Assembly: GCF_000717875.1 (NCBI RefSeq)
Contig: NZ_JOCT01000012.1
Span: forward strand, 124,001-188,000
Reading direction: 5' to 3'
From: Streptomyces sp. NRRL S-455
Lineage (GTDB): Bacteria; Actinomycetota; Actinomycetes; Streptomycetales; Streptomycetaceae
Length of the DNA: 64,000 bases
The translations under genes and the position numbers were made by a program. The notes below the pieces were generated by a model. That model saw only the letters and a program-made list of their open reading frames with translations. It had not been told where the DNA came from and did not search any database. Below, one piece after another: positions 21,339-31,701 of the stretch. Numbering within the stretch: position 1 is the first letter of the stretch; each line of letters opens with the position of its first letter.

Positions 21339-21386
21339 GCTTCGGCTAAGACTTCGGCAAGGGGTTGGACGAAGTCTGTTCGAAGC
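21339..21386 (-). promoter_or_regulatory. Inverted-repeat operator or leader hairpin of the sugar ABC-lacZ operon
   Basis: AGACTTCG (21349-21356) and CGAAGTCT (21370-21377) are perfect 8-base arms around 13 bases. They are flanked by a second outer pair, GCTTCG (21339-21344) and CGAAGC (21381-21386). The site is 116-163 bases upstream of the binding-protein start and about 60 bases downstream of the ROK gene stop. It could be the operator for the adjacent ROK repressor or an mRNA attenuator. Confidence 0.5.
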
Positions 21387-21444
21387 GTTGCGTCCGGTTC
21401 GTGATTTCGAACGTGGGGGAGTCGGGGAGGAGTTGACTCCGCCG

Positions 21445-22692
21445 CTACGACGGTGGCGCGGCGGCGCGGCTCCTCGGGGGTGTGGTGCGTTTGCCGTTCT
21501 TCTGCCCGACGGCCCGGAGTGCGCCTTCGAGCGCGAACGTCGCCGCGCCCAGGCACACGGGGTCGGTGGGGATCGGGGAGAGGACGATCTCGGTGGCGGC
21601 CAGCGGCCGCGGCAGCGCGTGCCGGTTCACGGCCTCGCGCACCTCGTGCAGCAGCGGTTCGCCCAGGGTGCGGGCGACCCAGCTGCTCAGCACGACGATC
21701 TCGGGGTTGAACAGGTTTACCAGGTCGGCGACGCCCGCGCCCAGATAGCGGGCGGTCTCATGGACGGCCCGGCGTGCCACCGGGTCGCCCGCGGCGAGCC
21801 CGCGGGCCAGCGCGTCGATGGTCGCCGTCTGGTCGTCGGGATGCAGCAGGGTGCTGTCGGGTCCGATCTCGCGCAGGTTCAGCATGATGCCGCGCGCTCC
21901 GACGTACGTCTCCACGCAGCCGTGGTTGCCGCAGCGGCACGGCCGTCCGTCCAGCACCATCGTGGTGTGGCCCCACTCGCCGGCGCTGTTGCTCACGCCC
22001 CGGTGCAGCCCGCCGCCCAGCACGAGTCCGGCGCCCACGCCGGTCCCGAGGTTGACCACCACGGCGTTCCCGCGCCCCCGCGCCGCCCCGAACCACAACT
22101 CGGCGACCGCGCTGGCACGCAGCGGGTTGTCCAGGTGCAGCGGATAGGCGATGTGCTCGGTGAGCAGGTCGAGCAGGGGGACGTCGTGCCAGTCCCAGTT
22201 GGGCGCGTACTCCGAGGTGCCGGTGGCGCGGTCGACCTGCCCGGGCACGCTCACGCCGACGCCGAGTACCCGGGCGCCCTCGATTCCCGCCTGGGTGACG
22301 ACCGAACCGACGGCGGTGGCCACATGGCCGACTACCTGCTCGGGCAGGCTCTCGCTCGGGCGGACGTCCTCCTCGGCCCGGGCCAGGACGTTCAGCCCCA
22401 GGTCGAACAGCTCGACATGGACGTACGTCTCGGCGATGTCGACGCCGATCAGCGCGCCCCCCGAGCCGTTGACCGCGACCAGGCCCCGGGGGCGGCCACC
22501 GGCCGAGTCCTCGAAGCCGACCTCCGTGATCATGCGGAGGTCGAGCAGTTCGCCGACGAGTGTGGCCACCGTGGCCAGGCTGAGGCCGGTGGCGGCCGCC
22601 AGCTCCTGCCGGGACGTGGGCGACTCGGCGATGATCTGGCGCAGCACCTCGTAGCGGTTGGCGGTGCGGATGTCACGTGATGTGCGCTTCAC
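21445..22692 (-). CDS. ROK-family transcriptional regulator of the sugar operon
   Basis: The product has 415 residues. Residues 1-75 carry a winged helix (SRQELAAATGLSLATVATLVGEL). The rest is a ROK sugar-kinase-like domain with LIGVDIAETYVHVEL, VVVNLGTGVGAGLVLGG and the zinc motif CRCGNHGCVETYVG near residue 255. The combination defines an XylR/NagC-type repressor. The GTG start at 22692 has only a weak ribosome site. It is encoded just upstream of, and codirectional with, the sugar ABC-lacZ operon, so it most likely represses that operon and is relieved by a sugar. Confidence 0.92.
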   Translation of the reverse strand: MKRTSRDIRTANRYEVLRQIIAESPTSRQELAAATGLSLATVATLVGELLDLRMITEVGFEDSAGGRPRGLVAVNGSGGALIGVDIAETYVHVELFDLGLNVLARAEEDVRPSESLPEQVVGHVATAVGSVVTQAGIEGARVLGVGVSVPGQVDRATGTSEYAPNWDWHDVPLLDLLTEHIAYPLHLDNPLRASAVAELWFGAARGRGNAVVVNLGTGVGAGLVLGGGLHRGVSNSAGEWGHTTMVLDGRPCRCGNHGCVETYVGARGIMLNLREIGPDSTLLHPDDQTATIDALARGLAAGDPVARRAVHETARYLGAGVADLVNLFNPEIVVLSSWVARTLGEPLLHEVREAVNRHALPRPLAATEIVLSPIPTDPVCLGAATFALEGALRAVGQKNGKRTTPPRSRAAAPPS

Positions 22693-22888
22693 CGGGGTGC
22701 CCCATTCCTTCCCAGACCGGCCCTGGCCGGGTCGAGGTCGGCACCGGCGCGGCGCAAGGCTATGGGCTGCCGGGGACTTTCGACAAGGGGTTTGGAAAGG
22801 GGCTTTATAAAGGGCACTCCCCGGTGGCGGGCGGGGCGCCCGGCGGTGGCCTGACCATGATGCCTCAGGGGGGGCAGGGCCGGACGGG

Positions 22889-23644
22889 TCAGACCCCGTC
22901 CTCGGCGGCTCCGCTCCCGGGGCCGACCGCCGCCCCGGCCGGGGGGCTCGCGCTCGCTACGGCCGCCGAGAGCTGCCGCCGCACAGGCTCGGGCAGGGTG
23001 CTTCCGTGCACGCTCCCCACCAGGTCACGGGCCAGGTGGTGCAGCTTGGTGTTGGTGTTCTGGGAGGTCCTCACCAGCACGCTCCAGGCCGCTTCGGCGC
23101 TCAGGCCGAAGGAAGCCATCAGGATGCCGCGGGCCAGGTCGATGGTGGGCCGGGTCTGCATGGCCCGCCGCAGCTGGGTGACCTCGGCGCGGAGGTCGCG
23201 GTCGGCGTCGCCGTCCGTCCGCGCGTCGGCGACGTGGGCGGCCGTGCCTGCGACGTCCGTGAAGAGCTCGCGCGTGCCGGTCAGGTCGAAGAGCCGGTCG
23301 ACCGCGCGGCCGCAGGAGCGGACGGTCACCGTCTTGCCTTGGTCGAGGGCGTGCGTGCGCAGATCCAGCAGCACGTTGATGCCCGCGCAGTCGCAGAACC
23401 CGACCGTGTCCAGGCGCAGATCGATGCCGCTGCCCGACAGCGCGAGGATGTCGTGCAGGTCGGGCAGGAGCCTGCGGCTGCCCAGATCGAGTTCACCCCA
23501 CAGGGTCACGGTCATCCGGTCGTCGTCCGGGGTGACGTCCATGGTCGCCATGCAGGGCGGGACCGCCGTCGGCGCGTTGTCCGTCGCCGCGGCTGCGGCG
23601 CCCTCCCCGGTACGAGACCGCGCGGCATACGCAGGCTCCGGCAT
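22889..23644 (-). CDS. STAS-ANTAR domain regulatory protein
   Basis: The product has 251 residues. A STAS domain (about 35-125) includes DVTPDDDRMTVTLWGELDLGSRR and the anti-sigma-antagonist-like VGFCDCAGINVLLDL, with Cys rather than the usual phosphorylatable Ser near the key position. An ANTAR RNA-binding domain follows (about 150-205: LRRAMQTRPTIDLARGILMA). ANTAR proteins bind hairpins in mRNA leaders and prevent termination, so this may join partner-switch signalling to antitermination. It is divergent from a small winged-helix gene. Confidence 0.88.
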   Translation of the reverse strand: MPEPAYAARSRTGEGAAAAATDNAPTAVPPCMATMDVTPDDDRMTVTLWGELDLGSRRLLPDLHDILALSGSGIDLRLDTVGFCDCAGINVLLDLRTHALDQGKTVTVRSCGRAVDRLFDLTGTRELFTDVAGTAAHVADARTDGDADRDLRAEVTQLRRAMQTRPTIDLARGILMASFGLSAEAAWSVLVRTSQNTNTKLHHLARDLVGSVHGSTLPEPVRRQLSAAVASASPPAGAAVGPGSGAAEDGV

Positions 23645-23779
23645 GGCCCTGTTCTCCCTCGTCTCTTCGCCCTGCCTCCGCTTTCCAGCGTTGCCTCTCT
23701 ACCCCATACACGTCAACCGATACATGAAACGTAGTACGTGTTTTTGGCTGCCGGAATGCCAGGTCGGTATTGTTGGAGC

Positions 23780-24121
23780 ATGGACGGAGTGCCTGAGCCA
23801 CACACCGGATGGACGTTCCTCACCAACCATGCCCGGGTGCTGGCAGCCATCGCCGACAACCACAGCGCCCGCATCCGCGACATAGCGGCGCACTGCCGAC
23901 TCACCGAACGCGCCGTGCAGAAGATCATCGCGGACCTGGAGCAGGACGGTTACCTCTCGCACACCCGGGAGGGCCGCAGCAACACGTACGAGATCGACCC
24001 CGGCAAAGTGCTGCGGCACCCGGCCGAGGCCGGTCTGACCGTGGCGTCGCTGCTCTCCCTCCTCGTCGAGGACGAGGCCGGCCGCGCGAGCGCCCCCGGC
24101 CGGCCGCACGCCACGACCTGA
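23780..24121 (+). CDS. Small winged-helix (MarR/ArsR-like) transcriptional regulator
   Basis: The product has 113 residues. Nearly all of it is a winged helix: TNHARVLAAIADNHSARIRDIAAHC, recognition helix LTERAVQKIIADLEQDG, and wing YLSHTREGRSNTYEID. No ligand-binding domain is evident. The ATG at 23780 is chosen because the extra upstream codons are out of family. It is divergent from the STAS-ANTAR gene across 135 bases, which includes AACGTAGTACGT near 23728, a possible shared control site. Confidence 0.82.
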   Translation: MDGVPEPHTGWTFLTNHARVLAAIADNHSARIRDIAAHCRLTERAVQKIIADLEQDGYLSHTREGRSNTYEIDPGKVLRHPAEAGLTVASLLSLLVEDEAGRASAPGRPHATT

Positions 24122-24162
24122 CCGCTCGACTCCGCGTTCGGTCGGTCTCCGCCGCCCACCGC

Positions 24163-25434
<1,272 letters not shown>

Positions 25435-25526
25435 CTAGGCAGCGGGGCCGGCAGACCCCCGCCGCGAACCTACCCCGGCGTCCGTTGCCCCCGCCGCCCG
25501 CCTCGGCCTACCGTGGAGACGTCGTA

Positions 25527-25538
25527 GAGAGCGTTTTC
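25527..25538 (+). promoter_or_regulatory. LacI-type operator-like site
   Basis: GAGAGCGTTTTC matches ten of twelve positions of the LacI-family palindrome GAAAGCGCTTTC, with the central CG kept. It lies about 60 bases upstream of the hydroxyacid dehydrogenase start and about 110 bases upstream of the divergent alditol oxidase gene. Either gene could be its target. No LacI gene is in the window. Confidence 0.35.
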
Positions 25539-25598
25539 TATGCCGTCTGCTGTGCCGTCCGTTCCCCCGTCCGCTGTCGAGCCGGAAGGTCACTCCCC

Positions 25599-26606
25599 TT
25601 GAGCCAGCGCCCCCAGGCACTGTTCGCCATGGCCCCCGAGAACGTGCCGCAGGTCTTCCCGCCCGAGGTGCTGGCACGACTGCGCGAGTCCGTGGACCTC
25701 GACCCGGCCCTCGTCGCGCGGGACTTCACCGACCCGGGCGTGCGCGACGCCCTGGCCCGGACCGAACTCCTGATCACCGGGTGGGGCTGCCCCCGCATCG
25801 ACGAGGCGGTCCTCGACGCGGCGCCCCGGCTGCGTGCCGTCCTGCACTCGGCCGGGTCGGTGAAGTCCTTCGCCACCCCCGCGATCTGGCAGCGCGGCAT
25901 CGCCGTCTCCACGGCCGCCGCGGCCAACGCGCTGCCGGTCGCCGAGTACACGCTCGCCATGATCCTGCTCGCCGGGAAGGACGTCCTCGCCGCCCGCGAC
26001 CGGATGCGCGCCACCCGCACCTCCTCCGGCTGGGGCATCGTCCCCGGCATCGGCAACTACGGCCGCCGCGTCGGCGTCGTCGGCGCCTCCCGCATCGGCC
26101 GCCGCGTCCTGGAACTGCTGCGCCCCTTCGATCTGCGTCCCGCCCTCACCGACCCGTACGTCGACGCGGAGGAGGCCGCCGCGCTCGGCGTCCCCCTGCT
26201 GCCGCTGGACGACCTGCTGCGCACCAGCGACATCGTCACCGTCCACGCCCCGGCGACACCCGAGACCCACCATCTGATCGGCCGCCGTGAGCTGGCCCTG
26301 ATGCCCGACGGGGCGGTGCTCGTCAACACCGCCCGCGGAGCGCTGGTCGACCACGACGCCCTCGTGGCGGAACTGCGCACCGGGCGCCTGACCGCGATCC
26401 TCGACGTCACCGACCCCGAGCCGCTCCCCGCCGACTCGCCCCTCTACGACCTGCCCGGGGCCTTCGTCACCCCGCACCTCGCCGGCTCCCAGGGCAACGA
26501 GCTGGCCCGGCTCGGCCTGACGGTCGCCGAGGAGGCGGAACGGCTGCTGACCGGAGGGGGACTGGCGTACGGGGTCGACCTGGCGGCACTGGAGCGCGCG
26601 GCCTGA
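25599..26606 (+). CDS. D-2-hydroxyacid dehydrogenase family protein
   Basis: The product has 335 residues from TTG 25599 (GGAAGG 11 bases upstream); an alternative ATG is at 25629. The NAD-binding Rossmann motif is YGRRVGVVGASRIGRRVLELL near residue 145. The catalytic Arg is in NTARGALVDH, the Glu in DVTDPEPLP and the His in VTPHLAGSQGNE. It reduces a 2-oxo acid or oxidises a D-2-hydroxy acid; family members include phosphoglycerate and glyoxylate/hydroxypyruvate dehydrogenases. A LacI-type site upstream hints at a role in sugar-acid breakdown. Confidence 0.88.
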   Translation: MSQRPQALFAMAPENVPQVFPPEVLARLRESVDLDPALVARDFTDPGVRDALARTELLITGWGCPRIDEAVLDAAPRLRAVLHSAGSVKSFATPAIWQRGIAVSTAAAANALPVAEYTLAMILLAGKDVLAARDRMRATRTSSGWGIVPGIGNYGRRVGVVGASRIGRRVLELLRPFDLRPALTDPYVDAEEAAALGVPLLPLDDLLRTSDIVTVHAPATPETHHLIGRRELALMPDGAVLVNTARGALVDHDALVAELRTGRLTAILDVTDPEPLPADSPLYDLPGAFVTPHLAGSQGNELARLGLTVAEEAERLLTGGGLAYGVDLAALERAA

Positions 26607-26640
26607 GAGAAGCGCGGGGCCGTCGCTGAGCGCTCCTGGG

Positions 26641-26979
26641 TCAGGACCATGCCCCCAGCGCATGGCCTGCGACGACGGCGCAGAGTGCCAGTTGGACCGC
26701 CCCGATGTATCGGTGCCCCAGCCGCAGCAGCAGGACGCCCGTCACTCCCACTGCCAGGGCCAGGGCGCCGAAGCACACCAGCGGTGCCCAGTCCGTGGGT
26801 GGTGCGTCGGCTGCGGTCCGTCCGGGGCCGGGTTCCATCCGGCCCAGCGCTCGGACCGTGAGCAGGAGGACGACCAGCAATCCGGCCGCCGCGTCCGCCA
26901 TCAGCACGAGCAGCAGGAGACATCCTGCGGTGAACGCGTCCTTCCCGCGGGAAGGCTGTTCGTCGGCGAGTTCGGGCAT
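26641..26979 (-). CDS. Small hypothetical membrane protein, three to four TM helices
   Basis: The product has 112 residues from ATG 26979; the frame extends up to GTG 27057 without a better ribosome site, so the start is uncertain. After a short polar N-terminus (MPELADEQPSRGKDAF) come helices around AGCLLLLVLMADAAAGLLVVLLL, WAPLVCFGALALAVGVTGVLLL and YIGAVQLALCAVVAGHAL. It resembles unnamed Streptomyces membrane proteins of similar length. It sits between two convergent or codirectional genes with no obvious partner. Function unknown. Confidence 0.65.
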   Translation of the reverse strand: MPELADEQPSRGKDAFTAGCLLLLVLMADAAAGLLVVLLLTVRALGRMEPGPGRTAADAPPTDWAPLVCFGALALAVGVTGVLLLRLGHRYIGAVQLALCAVVAGHALGAWS

Positions 26980-27078
26980 GTCCGTATCGTTGTGCGGAAC
27001 TTCCCCCTCCACCCGGGCCGTCGCAGACTCGCAACCCAGGCGTACTCCGCTCTTCACGAGTCGCGCCCGGCCTGCCGG

Positions 27079-28308
27079 TCAGAACCAGTGCAGGCAGTGC
27101 GGGGAGCGCTCGGCGCGGAAGAGGGCGTCGGCGAGGGTGGCCGCGCCCGGGCGGTGGGACCGGATGTGTCCGGCACGCACGAGCGTGCTCGGGGCGGTGC
27201 CGCCGAGGTAGACGGAGCCCAGGTCGCTGATGTCCAGGGACAGGTCGGGTTCCCGGTCCGTCGGGACGCAGTCGGCCTTGCCGTTCCGGACGGTCAGCAG
27301 GCAGCGGTGGTGTTCACCGAGGAACGGGTCGTCGATGTCGAGGACGAGCTCGCCGTCCGTGAACCAGCCGCGCGCGGTCAGCGCACGCGGGACGTCCAGC
27401 GGCCGCACCCACAGCCAGTCCATGTCGCCGCTCACCTCGCCGGCACGGAAGTCGGCGAACTGCCAGCGCAGCGGGTGACCGGGCGGGACGTGCTGGAAAA
27501 CGACCTGAGAGACCAGGTCGTGGCCGATGACGAACCGGGCCAGGGCCGTGAAGACGGCGTCGTCGCCGGCGATGGTCTCGTCGACCGTCAGGGTGCCGGA
27601 CTCGATCGAGTAGCTGGCGTACCCGTCCGGGACGCCGTCGGCACCACGGTGGACAGCTATGTAGCGCGGCGCCGGCGAGATCGGGGGTTGCCCCGCGCGC
27701 AAGGCCCACCAGCGGTGCGGCCGGGACAGCGCACCGGGCTGGGCGCGGCGGTACCGGTCGTAGACCTCTTCCAGGATCTCGCCGCACTCGGCCCGGCGCA
27801 GCACCTCGACCGAGCCGGTGCCCGGACCGGTCGCCGGCGCGTCGGCCGTCCCACGTGCCCGGGGGAGGGCGAGGGCGGCCCGGTGGCGGGGCACCGTCAG
27901 CCGCGCCGTGTAGGTCGCCGGTCCGTAGCCGAACCTGCCGTAGATCGGGGCCTCGGAGGCCAGCAGCACGGAAAGGAACTCCCCGCGGGCCCGCAGCTCG
28001 GTGAGCTGATGCCGCATCATCGCGCTGAGCACGCCCTGGCGCCGGTGCGAGGGCAGGACGCCGACGGCGGTCACCCCGGCGGCCGGGACGAGGGTCCCAC
28101 CGGGCAGGGTGAGCTCGAAGGAGTGGGTGGCGGCGGTGCCGACGGGCCGCCCGTCCGCCGTCAGGGCGAGCACGCAGCGGTCCGTTTCGAGCGCCGACCA
28201 CCAGAGCCCGCCACCCTCGACCGGGGTTTCCGGGAAGCGCCCGAACGCGGCATGGACCGTGTCGACGAAGACGTCGAGATCCTTGTCGGTCGTGGGACGG
28301 ATCTCCAT
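27079..28308 (-). CDS. GNAT N-acetyltransferase, Eis family
   Basis: The product has 409 residues, the length of Eis proteins, which fuse a GNAT domain, a degenerate GNAT domain and a C-terminal sterol-carrier-like domain. VTAVGVLPSHRRQGVLSAMM near residue 85 is the acetyl-CoA binding motif (RRxG). IYGRFGYGPATY near residue 125 includes the conserved Tyr. The protein ends CLHWF, and the C-terminal carboxylate of an aromatic residue acts as base in Eis. ATG 28308 with GGAGG upstream is clearly better than the longer frame. Eis enzymes acetylate amines including aminoglycosides. Confidence 0.9.
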   Translation of the reverse strand: MEIRPTTDKDLDVFVDTVHAAFGRFPETPVEGGGLWWSALETDRCVLALTADGRPVGTAATHSFELTLPGGTLVPAAGVTAVGVLPSHRRQGVLSAMMRHQLTELRARGEFLSVLLASEAPIYGRFGYGPATYTARLTVPRHRAALALPRARGTADAPATGPGTGSVEVLRRAECGEILEEVYDRYRRAQPGALSRPHRWWALRAGQPPISPAPRYIAVHRGADGVPDGYASYSIESGTLTVDETIAGDDAVFTALARFVIGHDLVSQVVFQHVPPGHPLRWQFADFRAGEVSGDMDWLWVRPLDVPRALTARGWFTDGELVLDIDDPFLGEHHRCLLTVRNGKADCVPTDREPDLSLDISDLGSVYLGGTAPSTLVRAGHIRSHRPGAATLADALFRAERSPHCLHWF

Positions 28309-28535
28309 TGCCGCTGCCTCCTCGGGGAACCGGCACCACGACGCGTGGTGTCCGGCCACAGTGCAGCGTCGACCCGTGACCAGGGCAAGCGAATTACGGC
28401 CGGGCCCGTCGGGCGGGTTCGGGCCGGCGAGGAACACAAGGCCCGTACGCCAGATCAGGGGGACCCGGTACCCGCTTCGCACACCCATGGGCATACCGTG
28501 AGGAGTCGTACGTCCGAACCGGGAGGAGAGACGGG

Positions 28536-29861
28536 ATGGGCAGCGGCAGCCGTACCGCGCTGGTCGAGGATCTGATGGAGCGATTCCCGCACGTCCCGCG
28601 GGAGGCCGTCTTCAAGGAGGACCTGCTCCGGGGCGGCGTGGCCTTCGACGCGTCCGCGCTCAGCGACAACGAGGGTGGTGAGGTCAAGCCGAAGTCGTAC
28701 TTCATCTTCTCCTTCGACCACGGGACCCTGCCCGAGCTCGGCGAGGCCGCGCTGCGCCGCCCGCCGGAGGAGATCATCCTCACCGGCGGCCCGTACGACC
28801 TGCGCCGGACCGTCGTCTCGGTCCGCGTGAACCCCTCCTCGCCGTACCGCGTCGCCGCGAACGAGGACGGCGTGCTCGGCCTCTACCTCGACGGCAAGCG
28901 GATCTCCGACGTGGGCGTGCCGCCGATGCCCGAGTACTACCGGCACACCCTCGCCAACGGGAAGTCGGTCATGGAGGTCGCCCCGACCATCCAGTGGGGG
29001 TACCTGATCTACCTGACCGTCTTCCGGGTCTGCCAGTACTTCGGCGCCAAGGAGGAGTGCCAGTACTGCGACATCAACCACAACTGGCGCCAGCACAAGG
29101 CCGCCGGGCGGCCGTACACCGGGGTGAAGGACGTCGAGGAGGTCCTGGAGGCCCTGGAGATCATCGACCGCTACGACACGGCGAAGGCGTCCACCGCCTA
29201 CACCCTCACCGGCGGCGCCATCACCAAGACGGTCGCGGGCCGCGACGAGGCCGACTTCTACGGCCACTACGCCAAGGCCATCGAGGAGCGCTTCCCCGGC
29301 CGCTGGATCGGCAAGGTGGTGGCCCAGGCGCTGCCGCGCGACGACGTGCAGCGCTTCAAGGACTACGGCGTGCAGATCTACCACCCCAACTACGAGGTGT
29401 GGGACGAGTACCTGTTCAAGATGTACTGCCCCGGCAAGGAGCGGTACGTCGGCCGCGACGAGTGGCACAAGCGGATCCTCGACTCCGCCGAGATCTTCGG
29501 CGCGCGCAACGTCATCCCCAACTTCGTGGCGGGCGTGGAAATGGCCGAGCCGTTCGGCTTCACCTCGGTCGACGAGGCCATCGACTCGACCACCGAGGGC
29601 CTGCGCTTCTTCATGTCGCACGGCATCACGCCCCGCTTCACCACATGGTGCCCGGAGCCCACGACCCCGCTCGGCAAGGCCAACCCGCAGGGCGCGCCGC
29701 TGGAGTACCACATCCGGCTGCTCCAGGCGTACCGGCAGACCATGGAGGACTTCGGCCTCTCCTCGCCCCCCGGCTACGGCCCGCCCGGCGCCGGCAACGC
29801 GGTCTTCTCCGTCAGCTCCTTCATGGACAGTCTGCCGGCGGACGCGAACACGCCTGTCTGA
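28536..29861 (+). CDS. Radical SAM protein with atypical CX8CX2C cluster motif
   Basis: The product has 441 residues. GGAGGAGAG precedes ATG 28536. The cysteines C166, C175 and C178 (CQYFGAKEECQYC) would bind the Fe-S cluster, but the first spacing is eight residues instead of the usual three. Downstream features fit a radical SAM TIM barrel: YTLTGGAITK (GGE-like SAM contact) near residue 222 and IGKVVAQALP. No SPASM or B12 domain is recognised. It is a conserved actinobacterial type of unknown substrate. It is divergent from the Eis-like gene and stands alone. Confidence 0.78.
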   Translation: MGSGSRTALVEDLMERFPHVPREAVFKEDLLRGGVAFDASALSDNEGGEVKPKSYFIFSFDHGTLPELGEAALRRPPEEIILTGGPYDLRRTVVSVRVNPSSPYRVAANEDGVLGLYLDGKRISDVGVPPMPEYYRHTLANGKSVMEVAPTIQWGYLIYLTVFRVCQYFGAKEECQYCDINHNWRQHKAAGRPYTGVKDVEEVLEALEIIDRYDTAKASTAYTLTGGAITKTVAGRDEADFYGHYAKAIEERFPGRWIGKVVAQALPRDDVQRFKDYGVQIYHPNYEVWDEYLFKMYCPGKERYVGRDEWHKRILDSAEIFGARNVIPNFVAGVEMAEPFGFTSVDEAIDSTTEGLRFFMSHGITPRFTTWCPEPTTPLGKANPQGAPLEYHIRLLQAYRQTMEDFGLSSPPGYGPPGAGNAVFSVSSFMDSLPADANTPV

Positions 29862-30096
29862 TAACGCTTTGATGACGTCCTTCATCATGGGCGTACCGCG
29901 TTGAGCACGGAGCGGACCGGGACCGTATGGCCATCCGAGAGTGGAGTCGTGGGGTACGTCCGCCCTGTGCTGACATCTGAACACGGCGCTTGTCAGTTGT
30001 GTGAGTGACGTGAAAAGCTCTTGCCCTGCCGCGAGGGTCCCCCCAACTCCATTACCTATGTGGTGAGTTGACCTCGCTTGTGGATGCAGGAGACTC

Positions 30097-31605
30097 ATGC
30101 CCGACCTGCCGACCCCTCAGGACGCCGCCGAGGCCGCGTTGTTCTCCGAGTGCTGGGACGCGGTTCTCGCGTACGCCGATCTGTGCACGTCCGGTTCCAC
30201 CGCCGCCGCACAGCTCGGCCGCGAGGCGTTCGCACACGGCACACGTGAGGCACGCGCGGCCGAAACCGGCCCGGTCCGGGGCACCGGCCGCCGCCCCGCC
30301 CGGCTGCCCCGCATACCCCTGCTGCTGACCGCCGTCCGCACCACGGCCGCGGCCTGGGAGGAGGAAGGACAGGGCCACAAACTCGACCCCGACCTCCGCC
30401 TGTGGCTCAACTCGGACAAGGCCGCCCGCTACACCGGACCGCCCCTGCAGCGCCCGCTCGCGCTGCGCGGTCTGCGCGACCTCCAGCAGGCGGACGCGGA
30501 ACTGCTGTGGCTGGCCGAGGTGGAGGCACTGCCGCTGCCGGTGGTCGCCCGCCGCCTGGGCCTGGACCCCGCCACCGTCGCCGAGGAACTCCAGCAGGTG
30601 CGCACCCTGTTCCGGGACCGTTGCCACCGCAACCACCTCGACACCCCGATGGACGCCCAGTGCCGCAGCTATGCCCGGCTGCTGGACGCCGTCACCCGCT
30701 CCTCCGCCGCCGACGCCCCGGGGGACCTCTCCCGGCACCTCGCCACCTGCGTGCAGTGTGCCGAGGCCGCGGCCTGCCTGCGTCTGCACGGCGGAGGACT
30801 TCCCGGGGCACTGGCCGGCGGGGTGATCGGCTGGGGCGGGCTCGCCTACCTGGAGCGCCGCCGCCGCGCCGCCGAGGTGCGGCTCGGCGCCGGCCGTCCC
30901 GGCCCGGCGGACCAGGCGGCCGCCGGGCAGGAGGAGGACGAACAGAAGGCGCGCGTCGCCCGCAACGGTCTCCTCGTCGCCGCCGTCCTGGTCTCCGTGC
31001 TGGCGCTGGGCGTCTCGATGATGCCCTTCGGCGGCGACGACCTGGCCGCGCGCGACGACGTCGGCCGTCAGACGGTGGCCGACCCCAACCCGTCCCTGCC
31101 GTCCCCGCCCTCGCTGCCTCCCGCGACCTCGAAGCCGGCCGCCACCACCGGGGACAGGGAGCACACCCGCAAGCCGGACGAGCCGAGCACGTCGGACAAG
31201 CCGGAGGGCGGCAACGACAACCGCCGGACCGAACCCCAGGGCACCTCCTCTCCCACCGGCCGGGCCGAACCGGAGGAGAGCGAGGAATCCACCTGCCGGG
31301 TCGAGTACGACCTGGTCAACCAGTGGCCCGACGGCTTCCAGGCCACCGTCACCGTCACCAGCAGCGAGGCCCTCGACTCCTGGCGCGTGTCCTGGTCCTT
31401 CCGGGACGGCCAGCGCGTCGGCCAGATGTGGGACGCCTCCGTCTCCCAGGACGGCTCCCGCGTCACCGCCACCGCCGCCGACTACAACAAGTCCGTCGCG
31501 GCCGGCTCCGACCTGACCTTCGGCTTCATCGCCTCCTGGCGCGGCAAGAACTCCCCGCCGTACGCCTTCGAGCTGAACGACCACGCCTGCGCGAAAAGCA
31601 GTTGA
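30097..31605 (+). CDS. Sigma-region-4-like/zinc-finger membrane protein with CBM2 domain
   Basis: The product has 502 residues and a mosaic structure. Residues about 125-180 (ELLWLAEVEALPLPVVARRLGLDP, TVAEELQQVRTLF) resemble sigma factor region 4. HLATCVQCAEA near residue 215 is a zinc-finger anti-sigma type motif. One membrane helix (RNGLLVAAVLVSVLALGVSM) lies near residue 300, followed by a Pro/Ser/Thr linker. The last 105 residues (CRVEYDLVNQWPDGFQATVTV to the terminal Cys) form a CBM2 cellulose/chitin-binding domain outside the cell. It may sense polysaccharide and signal inward. GCAGGAG precedes ATG 30097. Confidence 0.8.
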   Translation: MPDLPTPQDAAEAALFSECWDAVLAYADLCTSGSTAAAQLGREAFAHGTREARAAETGPVRGTGRRPARLPRIPLLLTAVRTTAAAWEEEGQGHKLDPDLRLWLNSDKAARYTGPPLQRPLALRGLRDLQQADAELLWLAEVEALPLPVVARRLGLDPATVAEELQQVRTLFRDRCHRNHLDTPMDAQCRSYARLLDAVTRSSAADAPGDLSRHLATCVQCAEAAACLRLHGGGLPGALAGGVIGWGGLAYLERRRRAAEVRLGAGRPGPADQAAAGQEEDEQKARVARNGLLVAAVLVSVLALGVSMMPFGGDDLAARDDVGRQTVADPNPSLPSPPSLPPATSKPAATTGDREHTRKPDEPSTSDKPEGGNDNRRTEPQGTSSPTGRAEPEESEESTCRVEYDLVNQWPDGFQATVTVTSSEALDSWRVSWSFRDGQRVGQMWDASVSQDGSRVTATAADYNKSVAAGSDLTFGFIASWRGKNSPPYAFELNDHACAKSS

Positions 31606-31701
31606 CGCGACGCCGCCGTGACGGGATAGCGTTACGGCGGTTCTGCGAACCGATCTACGACGAGTTCTCCAGCGAGTCGAGGAACGAGGAGGTGTTGACC
31701 G

